A stretch of DNA of 64,000 nucleotides from Toxoplasma gondii ME49 (taxonomy: Eukaryota > Apicomplexa > Conoidasida > Eucoccidiorida > Sarcocystidae), in assembly GCF_000006565.2 (NCBI RefSeq), contig NC_031474.1:3135662-3199661 (forward strand). The letters are read 5' to 3'. The position numbers and the translations under genes are program-made. Each line of letters begins with the position of its first letter. Positions within the stretch are counted from its first letter, which is position 1. A model generated the notes under the pieces. That model saw nothing but the letters and a program-made list of their open reading frames with translations. It did not search any database and had not been told where the DNA came from. Of the stretch, positions 13,577-36,100 are shown one piece after another.

Positions 13577-14703
13577 ACATTTTCGAGACTTCCTTTCTGC
13601 GCTCGGGACGGCGAGGGGGGGGGGGAAGGCGCAAGAAAGTCTCTTCTTTTTGTGGCTCGTTGTGTGGGGCGGCAACGCAAGCGCATTCGCTTTTCTCATC
13701 TGCCCTCCCTGCAGCCGTGGGTTTCCATCACGATGCATATCAAATGTTCTTCGCTTCTCTGGTCGGTCCATGTGCACCCAGGGAGGGAGTTAACAGTGGA
13801 CCAGTGGCGACGGAAAGTTCAGCGACCAGTCATAATACGGCAGATATGTTCCCCTTCCAAGTGAATATTTTTTTGTCGCCAAAACCCCCATGCAAACCGC
13901 CTCGCGACGCTTTAACTTGTTCGCTTCCCGGCACCGAGTCTGAAGATCCCTCGCGCTCTGTGTCGCGCTCTGGAAGATGTGAGAGAAAGTTTCCTTTTGC
14001 AGGCAGAGTTCGCCCGCTGGGGTAGCAAAGTTCTCTGTTCCTTCTGACAGCGTTTTCGGTGCACGAGAAACCAGCGGAATCGCGGCTTGGCAAATTGGAG
14101 ACGGCCTCCGACGCGGAGACGCCTCGAAAAAGAAATACGCGAGGACGCTTCAGGCAAAAAAAACGCATGCACAAAATCAAAGGACGATCGGCGCTGACAG
14201 CGAAAAGAACAGTCCCCACGGGCGACCTGGAATGCTAAAATGTCTGCTTCTCGAACTCTCTCCGTTCGCTCACTTCCCTTCCTAGCATCCGACTCGTTTT
14301 CGACTTTCTACCTTCTCAGTCTTTCATTTGCACTCTCCTTTCTTCCTCCCTCCTTCTTCGTTTCGCGTTCACCCGCCCCCTTTCCACCTAATCACTCCCC
14401 ACTCTCTCCACAGCAGCAACGGAATGCACGCGCGCATTCATCTTGTGAGAGGCAGCCACAGAAATAGTAGCGACACACTGACGTTGACGTTCATACGCAT
14501 TTCCACCAATATATACATATGTATAAGCATATACATAAATATACATCTGTGCACATTTTTTTAACATGTAATCTATCGTTTCTTCGACAAATTCGCTTCC
14601 TGGCTGTTGGCCTGGAACCCTCTCGGTGTGAGAGGGGGCGAGTTCTTTTCTTGGATCCTCCGCAAGCAGTTCGTTCGAACTGCCTTCGCTTTTCCGTCCA
14701 TGT
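13577..14703. other. Convergent intergenic gap
   Basis: This is the 3'-to-3' space between the pseudouridine synthase (+) and FtsH (-). It has a run of eleven G at about 13615-13625, pyrimidine-rich sequence near 14240-14400 and a short AT-rich patch near 14510-14540. It presumably holds both 3' UTRs. No gene is supported. Confidence 0.5.
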
Positions 14704-26639
<11,936 letters not shown>

Positions 26640-29460
26640 GCGAAGGGACCACGGCTCCGTCTACGAGCAGGGAACCTAAGATCCGGTGACGCACGTTAAC
26701 CTGGAGGAAGAACAGCCACGCTGTAGAAAGTCGTTCGGAAAGAAGCATCACCCGTTATACACAGCCACGACGGCGCCGTCAACTTGTCAAAAGAATGCAG
26801 TCGACCGAGAGCGAAACCGGTGAGCCTGAGGGAAAGCGGGAGGCATCTGTCGCGTGAAGTGAGGGTCGAAGCCCATCTTCACGGCCTTGAGCCCGTACAG
26901 GGTGTTGGATAGAAACGCCACTTCCACGACGTTCGCTTTTCTTCGAGTTTCATGACTTTCCATGGACACCGCAAATTGCGTGCAGCTGGTAGCGTCACTC
27001 AGCATGCAGGGCAGCGTTCAAACCACCTGGCGACCTTTTCCGAAAGTCGTCCGGTTGAAGGCAAGGAACGTCTTTTTACAAGTGTCCTGCATTCAGAGGA
27101 TCATATGCAAAAAGGAGGCATAAAGAAGCGGCAACAATGGTAAACATCCACAGGACACCGGGTGTTCGTATGTGCAGGATTTCGAACTGATGCAGGGTAA
27201 ACACTGCCAGAGGGGGTGGACAACACGTGCGGGAAAAAGGCAACTGCATGCTCAGTCGTTGAGACTCGACGCGGAGTCCTTTCTACCACGGGTTTTCTGC
27301 ATCGTGTCGACTTCGAAAATTGGAGAAGATTGCTTTCCCCGTCTTCAAGAAATTTCAAAAAGCCGCCTGTCTTATGACCTGAGCTCAGTGTGGACAGAGT
27401 TGGCGTCGTGTGTCTGCTTGCAACTGCCAAGGCTCAGTGAACGCATTTGCAAGATGAGTCGTCACGTTACTATCGGTGGGACTTTGCATGTTGAATCGTA
27501 GGACGCGTCGCTCGCAGGATAGTACACGTTAGAGAAATTGCATGAACAGACGTGAAGTCCCTTCCCAGGAAGTCAAGGCTTTTGAAAGTGCCACTGCAAA
27601 AGTAACCACGACATCGCAATTCGACGGGCACAGTAGAGCGATGATCGCTGTGAGGCCAGAACAGTCCTTGTTCCAGGATCTAGTTCGGCAGTCTTTTAGC
27701 ACGGATAAAACTTGGCTGAAAACAGATTATGGGAGGCAGCCCCTGGGGAAGGGTATGCTTAGCGACGGCAATAGCAGACGACATGCGCAGCCGGATGTGT
27801 CAGTCCTGCTGCTTGTGGAGGTCGGTTCTGAAGACACTTCACCCATAAGTGCGGTGAGGCATCTAACAGTGGCTGCTCGGTGGCGAGAGCCGCCCCGGTA
27901 AGCAAAGTCGTCGTCGGCGAGTGAAGCCTACACAGTGACGGCTGGGAAGACCGGTTAGAAACTTTCAGTTTAGGCGCATTCGTCGGTGACGGGAAAGGCA
28001 CGTTCGCCAGAAGGCCAAGCCCTCATGCGGAGACCCACCTGTAAGAGTCAGCAACAGGGCGAATGTCGCTCGTATTTTCCTCCAGTATGTTCCGTATTTC
28101 AGAACGCCATAGAAAAACGCATTCCGAGGCCGCAAGACGGTCACAGGTTCATAGGAACTCTTTACATGGCGGCGGCGACGCGACTTCAGAACTCATCCAC
28201 TTGTTACGCGTGTCTTGCTCACTCTTCAAGATTACGGAAACGCAACTTTCAAGAGTTACGCTGAGACCGTGTGAATATATTCCTCCGCCGATAGAAAGAA
28301 AGGGTTTGTAATCCCTGTTGTTGCATGAGAGCGATGACATATCATATGGATGAGTCACAGTCGGCAACATGCCGTCGCATTTCGCAGGTGGACCCCGTAT
28401 CTATCGTCGCCTTTAAGGGCACTCCCGCCTGGTGTTGAGTATCGGTGCTGAACCCGGCATTTCTCTGTGAGCTAAATAACCTCCGCGAGGGCGTTCAACA
28501 GTAGAAGTGAATAGACGTTCTACCTTGGCAACCCACTTTTGCCTCACTCGCCAACAAGCACAGTTTGCTGGAGTGTAAAACTATGTGATACTTTTAGCAA
28601 CGTTGCAAGATAATCGACGCAAAAACCTCGTCTGGCATTTGCGAGGTACCAGGTGTGTGCTCCTTTCTGTATTCGCATCAGCCAGGCTCGTATACCTGCA
28701 CCTTCTTGCCGGGAGGGACTAACCGAATTATGTTGACTAAAGCATTTCAACTAGGTAGTGGACCAAAACCAATCTAGCGGCCGTCTCCGACATAACCGTG
28801 AACGCAGCAAGTGGGGGTGAAATTATATGCGTACGAAGTGGATTGTCAATTCAGAAGTGTTACTTCCGAATGGGTGGGAGAGTCAGGGGGGCGAAGCCTC
28901 CTAGTTGTTGGTTCCTCGCTCAGTTGAAGCGTAAGAGTTCTTGTCACGCGCAGATGTGCAACCCCGCTGCCCTTCAGTGCAATAATTGTCAAGATGGTCA
29001 GTGGATCATGCACATGACACCGCAATGAGCAAGTCGATGACTCTCGGAAAAAGACGACGAACATAACAGCGACGGTGGAACGGGAGGATTGCTCATAGAG
29101 TCGAATGAAGGCACATTAGCAATGAGGGGTGTAAATCGACTGTCGATTGTTTCGACACTTCCAATCCACGCTCTGGGCAGGAACTTTGTTCAGGTGACAG
29201 GCATACTGCGTATCCAGTCATCCTAAAAGGAGGTATACAACTGACGAATGAACCCAGAGCCCTTCCGTCCACACAATACGAACGCCCGTACTTTGACACA
29301 GCAAAGTAAGACGCCTTTGCTGCTCTATATTCTGGGAAGACAAACTGCCTCAAAAACGTACCCCGCGGATTCACTCTAGAACTCGCAGAGACAGCGGATA
29401 CAGACACACGGTGACGCCGGTCCCCGGTTCGAGCATAGAGCCACCGGATATCTTTGCTGC
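26640..29460. other. Intergenic gap between FtsH and the 330-aa protein gene
   Basis: About 2.8 kb upstream of FtsH and downstream of the next minus-strand gene. Open frames are short; the longest with some protein-like composition is 27542-27901 (+), 119 codons, with no recognisable domain, leader or splice support. I see no repeat or RNA gene here. It probably contains the FtsH promoter and 5' UTR and the neighbour's 3' UTR. Confidence 0.45.
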
Positions 29461-30453
29461 TCAAAAACTTTCTGTCGCTTTCACCTCCGCCCCTGGCAAA
29501 TTTTCACGTTTTTTCCGGCGACGTTGCCGCTGTCTCGCAAGCCTTTGTTCCTCTTGTCTTCCCAGTTCTTCCATCGAACTGAGCAGACGCCACCAAGCCA
29601 AGAAGGACAACGCCCCAGCAATATACGGAAATCCCAGTGCCGCCGCCGCTAAACTTGAAGCAAACGTCTTAAACCCCTTCAAGCTCACTGGCGGTTTCCC
29701 TTCCGCGATGGTTTCGTCTATTGTGGTGTCAACGGGTTGGTGACGCATCCGACGTTTCCTCCGACGTTCCCTCTTTCCTTTGCCAGAACCGTCGCGGTCG
29801 CTTCCCGAGTGAATGAGAATTATTGAGGGTCTGAGCTCGCTGTGAACGAGGCACCCTTTCTGCTTTTGCGGCTCAGGCAGGTCAAGGTCACACCCAGGCA
29901 GCCGTGGGCGTGGTTGCAGCAAATTGCCTCCGTATACGGGTATGAACTGTTGTGGATTTGTCTGCGACAGCGTTTCCATTTCACTGCTGGACGAAGGTTG
30001 AGACAAGGTGGTTTCCGTTGATGCCTTATGTGGTGGAAGTTTCCATGACGCTTCGGATCCACCTAGGGCTTCTCCGGTCGAATGCACTGGCGCATACTGT
30101 TGCAGTGGCTGTGAGGGGCTCTGCGACAAAGATGGAATGTACTGTCCCGCACCTTCTCCAGCACAAGGGGACGCCTTTAAGGAATATTGTTGCACAGCAG
30201 GCAGCAAATGTGTAGATTGCTTTCTCGGGTAGTACACATTATAATCCGGTCCCGTTGATCCTTGTTCGAGGTCTTTTGACCTGGACTCGTTTGGCTTCCC
30301 TTCCCGCTCGCCCGCTGGATCCACAGAGGTGTCTCCGGTTGACTGAAGATTGCCATTTCCTGCTGGTTGCCCAAGAACAAAGAAATCGTAGTTTGCCGCC
30401 AACGCGCCTCCTGGTAGAGCCAGGAGCGCGTAAACCGGACGGAATAACTTCAT
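29461..30453 (-). CDS. Putative secreted single-pass protein of dense-granule style
   Basis: A single-exon 330-residue protein that I cannot assign to a named family. It starts at an ATG with a short hydrophobic signal peptide (MKLFRPVYALLALPGGALA, likely cleaved after residue 19 or 20). Next come about 200 polar residues rich in Ser, Gln and Pro, a strongly basic cluster (GKGKRERRRKRRMRH), one C-terminal hydrophobic segment (FASSLAAAALGFPYIAGALSFLAWW) and a basic, charged tail. Signal peptide plus one late transmembrane segment, no introns and no enzyme domain is the usual architecture of Toxoplasma dense-granule (GRA) proteins, so that class is inferred. No RRLxE-type protease export site is visible. 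Two AGAGACG motifs lie about 650 bp upstream. A 56-codon ORF overlaps its start by four bases. Confidence 0.75.
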   Translation of the reverse strand: MKLFRPVYALLALPGGALAANYDFFVLGQPAGNGNLQSTGDTSVDPAGEREGKPNESRSKDLEQGSTGPDYNVYYPRKQSTHLLPAVQQYSLKASPCAGEGAGQYIPSLSQSPSQPLQQYAPVHSTGEALGGSEASWKLPPHKASTETTLSQPSSSSEMETLSQTNPQQFIPVYGGNLLQPRPRLPGCDLDLPEPQKQKGCLVHSELRPSIILIHSGSDRDGSGKGKRERRRKRRMRHQPVDTTIDETIAEGKPPVSLKGFKTFASSLAAAALGFPYIAGALSFLAWWRLLSSMEELGRQEEQRLARQRQRRRKKRENLPGAEVKATESF

Positions 30454-30620
30454 ATCGAATCCTCGACTCCACCGGGCGGGTTATTGGGCAGGAAGATCAC
30501 ACCACAATCCTTTGTACTCGGAACTGTGAGGAAACGTGAAGGGACTCGCCACGCCAATCCTAAGCTGAGTAGAACAACGCCAGCCGCCAGTGGGAACCAC
30601 AAGAACAGCACAAGCTTCAT
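30450..30620 (-). other. Upstream ORF overlapping the start of the 330-aa gene (ATGA)
   Basis: A 56-codon ORF starts at an ATG at 30620 and ends with a TGA that shares four bases (ATGA) with the start codon of the 330-residue gene. Its peptide begins with a hydrophobic stretch (MKLVLFLWFPLAAGVVLLSL). If it lies in the mRNA leader, it could regulate translation as a uORF. It could also be chance. No family is recognised. Confidence 0.4.
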
Positions 30621-31099
30621 TGAAGGCCGCAACAGTCGCCGTGCGGCCGCGAACACACAAAACCGTTACTAACAGAAGGCGACGTTGCAGCGTCACACTG
30701 ACGAGACAGTCAAGTTAACACTTTGCCAAGGAAGATATAATGCTACAGCACATGGTGTCTTGTCTCTCTGTTGTTCGTCTACGTCGTAGCACTTCCAGAT
30801 TCGAGAACACCGAGTTACTGTGGAGTACCGTCGCCCTTGTCCCGTGAAAAGCGCGAGTTGCGACGGCGACGGACAGAAGGAGCAACGCTTGAAGTATAGC
30901 AGATTTCCAGCTGTAAGTATCTAGATACCAAGTCCCAATTGTACATTTAGGCCTGTTCGAATCATTCAGCTTTCGAGATTTGTATCTAGGCCCGTCACGT
31001 GTACATTCGGTTCGCGGCAGTGAGTTTATTTGGTCGTTGAGGGCACTGCAATAACGGTGCCCCTTAGACGACCTTTTCAACCAGAATCTCCAGTGTAGG

Positions 31100-31106
31100 C
31101 GTCTCT
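31100..31106 (-). promoter_or_regulatory. AGAGACG heptamer (WGAGACG-type promoter motif)
   Basis: The minus strand reads AGAGACG about 650 bp upstream of the ATG of the 330-residue minus-strand gene. The (A/T)GAGACG heptamer is an established element of Toxoplasma dense-granule gene promoters and is orientation independent. A second copy lies 17 bp away on the other strand. Confidence 0.5.
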
Positions 31107-31123
31107 ACAGCGCTTCCCGCAGC

Positions 31124-31130
31124 AGAGACG
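31124..31130 (+). promoter_or_regulatory. AGAGACG heptamer, second copy in inverted orientation
   Basis: The plus-strand copy of the same heptamer forms an inverted pair with the one at 31100-31106. Paired copies upstream of a GRA-like gene strengthen the promoter reading, although a 7-mer alone is weak evidence. Confidence 0.45.
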
Positions 31131-34100
31131 CCGAGATACCACCAGGGTCGGACGGTCGTTGGGACTTCGAGACAGCAGGGATTTCGGGGGTCTCATGCAT
31201 TCACCCTAAACTGTCCACCCCGTCCATCTCGTTAACACACTGTGGTGGCGGCCTACGTTCTGTTGTCCACTGAATGAAAGCCCCAAACAAGCCGAGTGCG
31301 CGCCAAAGCACCTGCCATCCATCCTGGAAACACGCCAACGTACTATTCACCGCGTCGTTCAGACACACACATTTACGTTTTCTCGAGTGCGCTCGTACTA
31401 CCGCCGGCGTCGGTGACCCCGGTGCCTCGACAGTGGGCGGATAGGAGGCTGCTGTTACTTTTTATCGTCAAAGTGCTGTGGGAGGTCTCTGTGCAGCGTA
31501 CGTTTCCTCCGTCGCCAGCACAATTGTACGTTTCCTCCGTCGCCAGCACAATTGTAGTGGCTACGAACCTCTGTGGTAACGTAAATTACGAAGTGCCGCG
31601 TAGGACCCTGCAGGCGTCTCCTACCACCAAATGTGCCACCGCCCGTACTTGATCAACGGGAAAAAGCGCTTCAGCTCTCGACACATCCTAAAACACCCGA
31701 CGACCCACGGGTCATCCACCGTCAGACGCCGCAAGATTTCCGTCCGATGTGCGGTGGTGCAGATCTCTGAAGGGCGTAGCGACTTCGCGTATTTCAATGT
31801 CCGCGCAGACTTACCTGTGCGCGGGAGACACTGGTGTACACAAACAGCAGACAGCAACACACCTGTAGCGAATAGCGGGAGTATTCGCAAGAAGCAACAT
31901 ATTCGAGAGACAAGCAGTGGCAAGCCACGGCTTGCAACCACAAAGGCTGCCACCGCGAAAACGGGATGCAAAGCAGCCACAATCGAGCAGTTTCAGGCAG
32001 CTTCATTTGTTATCCTGCTTTTACATTAGCAGAGCACAGCCTTCCGTCGGCACCATCGAAGCACATAGACTCGCCAGGGCACATGTAAAATGCAACCAGA
32101 GTTGTCTGAACTCGTAGAGCCGGAAGGTGCTCGGCGTGCTTCGGGCAGGGAGGCAGCGCCACTTGTAGGTTTTTATGGACCCAAACCAAAAGACGTTCAG
32201 GCACGAGATGCAAAAAACGTGTAAGCGATGGTTTGTTGCATGCACTTCGCTTGATAACGGCCGCTCAATAGGAACCTGGTTATGGTGGCACTGAGCTAAT
32301 GCATCTGCAACGGCACACGGAACCTACGGGCATAAACAGACGATGCTTGTTGCTAGTCGACGTCAGGTCTCTCGGGGCTATCTGTCTGTGCTGGGCCCTT
32401 CCTCTTGGAGAACGCGAGCATGTTCGCATTGGCAAAATATGTCCGTCCATTCACAGTGAAAGCTCGCCGGCGGCTGCAGATTTCTCTCATGCCAACTTGT
32501 GCCAGATGTGTCGCCTTTTTAGCACGCATACTTAGCACATACCAGAAATTATGGGCGGGATGTACTGAAATGCGCACTAAACGTCCCCGTGTCGCCGGCG
32601 CCCACAGCTCTGGTATGAGTATGGAAACAGTTACACCGTCAGAGCAGCGCCATCGCGCACGCCCTGGCATCGAATTCGTGTCTCGCTGATGACAGCCACC
32701 CCTACCGTACCCAAACTTCGGTGATACTGTCGCAAAAGAAAAAGCGAAAATTTCGCTTACGGATCCTTGATGAAGGAATGGAGCAAGACACTAGCATCAT
32801 CCGCCAGACCAATTATCTAGTTCTAGAGCCTATAGATTTGAGCTTGTGGCAACAAACCTAGGAGCTAGAGCTCTGCAGACGTTCCCCTTTTTCTGCGCAG
32901 TTGCTCGTCGGTGTGCGTGAACCTAGTTTGCCTGTAATCGGCTCCATTTAGTATACGGATGTTCTGAATTTGTGTCAAAACAGGGTCACTGGAAGGCCGA
33001 CAAAGCAAGGCAACCGACCGTGGACAGCGGGAATCCACGTTTCCGGTGGCAGGTTGCTAGCGCGATACGTAGAACATGAAGAAAGCTGCACATGAAGGTT
33101 GGACAAAAGGAACTAGCAAACAGGATGTTGTAGTGCTGCTTCCACAGAGAAGCGGATCGGAGGAACCTCCAGCACGTCAGAAATACTGTTACTGTTGCCA
33201 CGGCAAGCTAGACCCCCGAACATTCTTCCACCTTTTTAGAGGACGGGGATAAAAATATCCAAAGAGGAGAACAAGAAGGTCGAGTGTGCTCGATTTTGCC
33301 ATCCGGACCACTTCCCAATTGAGCGTTTCATGCCCTGTCTAGAGAGATGCATTTTGTCTTTCCCCATTGCGAACCGCCCTGGCCTGTTGATGCCTGTACC
33401 CGACAGTTTCAGAAAAACATTATGCAATATGCCGTGAACGGAATATGTGACCTGAAGAGTGCACGAAGATACCCGCTGGAGAGTTTTGAAACAGTGATGT
33501 GTGTATCGGCGGAACTTCTAACAGATGGATTTCCATAGCTTGTTCCATATGTTTCCGCACATTTTTTCCTCTTGTAAGACGAGTGATCTTCAACCATTGC
33601 CGCCATACTTAAGCGGCATGCTATGTCATCCTCGAGAGAGGGCTTAAAAACCGGGAGGCAAAATGTCAGCGTTTTCTTTTCACAACTCGATGAGAATAAA
33701 TACTAGTCTTTCGAAAACTTTCGCACCCTTAGTGTGCAGCGGCCTGGTCTAACGTCAAAGAAGGGTGCGTCGCGGTTGTCTTTCATTGTTGTTTTTGAGA
33801 AAATGCACGCTCACAGCATTGAGGTTTGACCTAGAAAAAGACTTGAGAGTCTTTCCTCTGTCATTCTCTTGCTTCGCAGCGTTCTTTGGAACTGTAGACA
33901 CCATCGACCAGTAGGTGCCCAAATGCGTTTTCTTTCATTGTGTGTGTCCCCAAACAGTGTATACCATGTAAACCAGCCCATCAACGACTGATGTTTCGGC
34001 GACCGAATGAGAGAAGTGATGTGTTGGTTTCCTGTCAGCTGTGCCTGTCTGGTTGAAAAGGGTCTCCCCGTGTTTCTGTGCTCCTCACGTGCTGCTGTAG

Positions 34101-36100
34101 CGGAGATTCAGGTTGCATTCGCCTCCCGTCCGTGACGAAACGTTTTGCAGAGGCTCTGCTTCTTCCCAACCTTTTTCGTAGGAGCGTTTCCCTGTGGCGT
34201 TGTCACGCACCGCAGTTTCTCGCCAGGGGGTATATACTGCGATCGTCGCTCATCGAGTTTCACACTCTGTTCCTCACGTTTTCCCCTCGCTGCTGGGGTC
34301 TGAAGTTTCTCCCTGATCTGTTTTTCTGAAACTCGATTGTCTGAGGGCTCGGGTTCTGGGACTGGGTCCTGCCTTAGAGAATGACACACAAGTCTGCACG
34401 GCTTCGGGGCGTCACTTGCTGGCGTTCTATAAACCAAGCGTCGCGTTCAGGAGTTACTTTGGTCTTTTCTCATTGTCTCCATTGAGTCAAACAGAGCATC
34501 TGTCTTCACTGAGCCCTTTCTCTCCACTTGCTGAAGGCTCCCGGAGTCTTCCCTCTAAAGTAAGTTTCTTGCAAAAGCGCAACCCTAAACGCATTTATTC
34601 CCTGGCTACCGCCGACAACCGCGCAGCACGAAATAGCGTGGTTTTCTTTGACGCAGTGTTAACAACGGAAAGTGGACCCGAGACACCCTGGGGAGGAACG
34701 GAAGTACACAGCGAAGCATCGGTGCAAAACGTGAAGAGACAGACTTTTTTTCTGTGGTTGTTCTGTTTGTGGCTCTGGAGCAGCTCCCATACCTCGTGCC
34801 ACTTCGATGTGCCTTTTATCCTTCCACGTCGGGCTTCCGCATGCGACTTCCGTCGTCGTCGCCTCTGGCCCGCGTTTACCATTTTCTTGCTAGGAGCATG
34901 CTGTGCAAGGAAGGCATGCAGCAACCGTAGGGCTGGCAATTCTCGGTGTGCCCTAAGGAAACTCGAGTCTTTCTGGAGCAATACGAGGGAGACACGCACG
35001 TTTTCTTGTCATTAATTTCTAAACTTTTGATTAGGAACGTTTTCTACTCCGGGGTCGCCTGTCCAAACCCAACTGTTTCCGTGGCGAGGGCGACCCTACG
35101 AGGGCATTGCGACGGGGTTGGCAGAAGCCCTCGAGACCAGCATCCCTTTGTCGGCTTTCGCTGTACACCGAATTTAGCTTTTGTCGACATGCGAAAGGCC
35201 TGGACTCTCCTTCGATGTTGCTCTCTTGCGTTTTAGCTCTTGGCGAAGAACACGGCGGGGAACCCTACCGCACCGGGATGCGTCCGGAGCTCGTCGGCAC
35301 CGCGTCTTCTTCGAATATTTGCATATTTATGGTCGAGTGAGTCCGTAAACGAGTCAGAGAAATGCGCGCAAGAGGTCAGCTTTCGAACCTAGAAAAATCG
35401 TCTCCTGGTGTATGTCCGTGTATGTACGCCAAACAGGCTGCCAGCGTTCCGCGTGAAGCTCTGCGACTGCCCTCCCCGGATCTACGCATAATATATATAT
35501 ATATATATCTAAATATATATGCATGCACATGCATTTCCCCCTGTTTTTCGCTCTCGCTTTTTTTAACACGCTGTGGTTTGGTGGAGAGCGGTTTCCAAAT
35601 TCCTGCGAAACCCTGCGTTTGTCGCATGCTTCTCTCGGCCTTTTGGCCGTTGTGCCGTTCACTGGCCGCGAAGAAAAGCGGGCAGCGAACTTAAACTTTC
35701 CAAAGGAGCTTTGTTTTCAGTGAAGGCGACAGGGCGAGAGATTAACGCGGCAACAACACCGTTGTCCACCGCTTGTTGAATCTCGTGCAAAGTGCGTTAG
35801 ACGCCGTGTCCAGTCGTGGATTTCGTTTCCTCCGTTGTGGGCGATTCCCAAGAACCCACCCACGTCTTGTCTTTCCTGTCTCGTTCTCTGTACTTGTCAA
35901 CTTCTTCGCCGTCCATCTTTGTCGTGAGGTGAGAGCTTTCCGGCGTTGCCGAGACCCCCTCAGGCCCTTTTGTGCGTTGGGTTGCAGATCTACAAGCATC
36001 TTCTCGCGAAGGGGCTGAAGGCAGCTTGAAAAATGCAAATTGTAAATGCCGCTTATCCTCTTTACCTTTCCGTAAAATCTTCCCGCATGTTTCTCCTTAC
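31131..36100. other. Long divergent intergenic region
   Basis: About 5 kb between the minus-strand 330-aa gene and the plus-strand PP2C gene. Apart from the 28-bp duplication at 31499 and an AT run at about 35490-35519, I see no structured element. The longest frame, 34416-35015 (+), begins without a supported leader and has no recognisable domain. The last kilobase is pyrimidine-rich and probably holds the PP2C promoter and 5' UTR. Confidence 0.45.
31499..31554. repeat. 28-bp perfect tandem duplication
   Basis: Two exact adjacent copies, 31499-31526 and 31527-31554, each starting TACGTTTCCTCCGTC and ending CACAATTG. They lie in the gap between the divergently transcribed 330-aa gene and the PP2C gene. 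The perfect identity suggests a very recent duplication. Confidence 0.95.

Noticed and set aside
29395..29460. A GGTTCGA-like T-loop string suggesting a tRNA
   Set aside because: Flanking bases cannot form the T-arm or acceptor stems.
31621..31980. A 119-codon minus-strand frame with a hydrophobic N-terminus, resembling a small secreted protein
   Set aside because: The frame begins at GTG and has no usable N-terminal ATG, and no upstream exon is evident.
34416..35015. A 199-codon plus-strand frame upstream of the PP2C gene
   Set aside because: No recognisable domain or clear leader. It lies in pyrimidine-rich sequence that more likely is promoter or 5' UTR.
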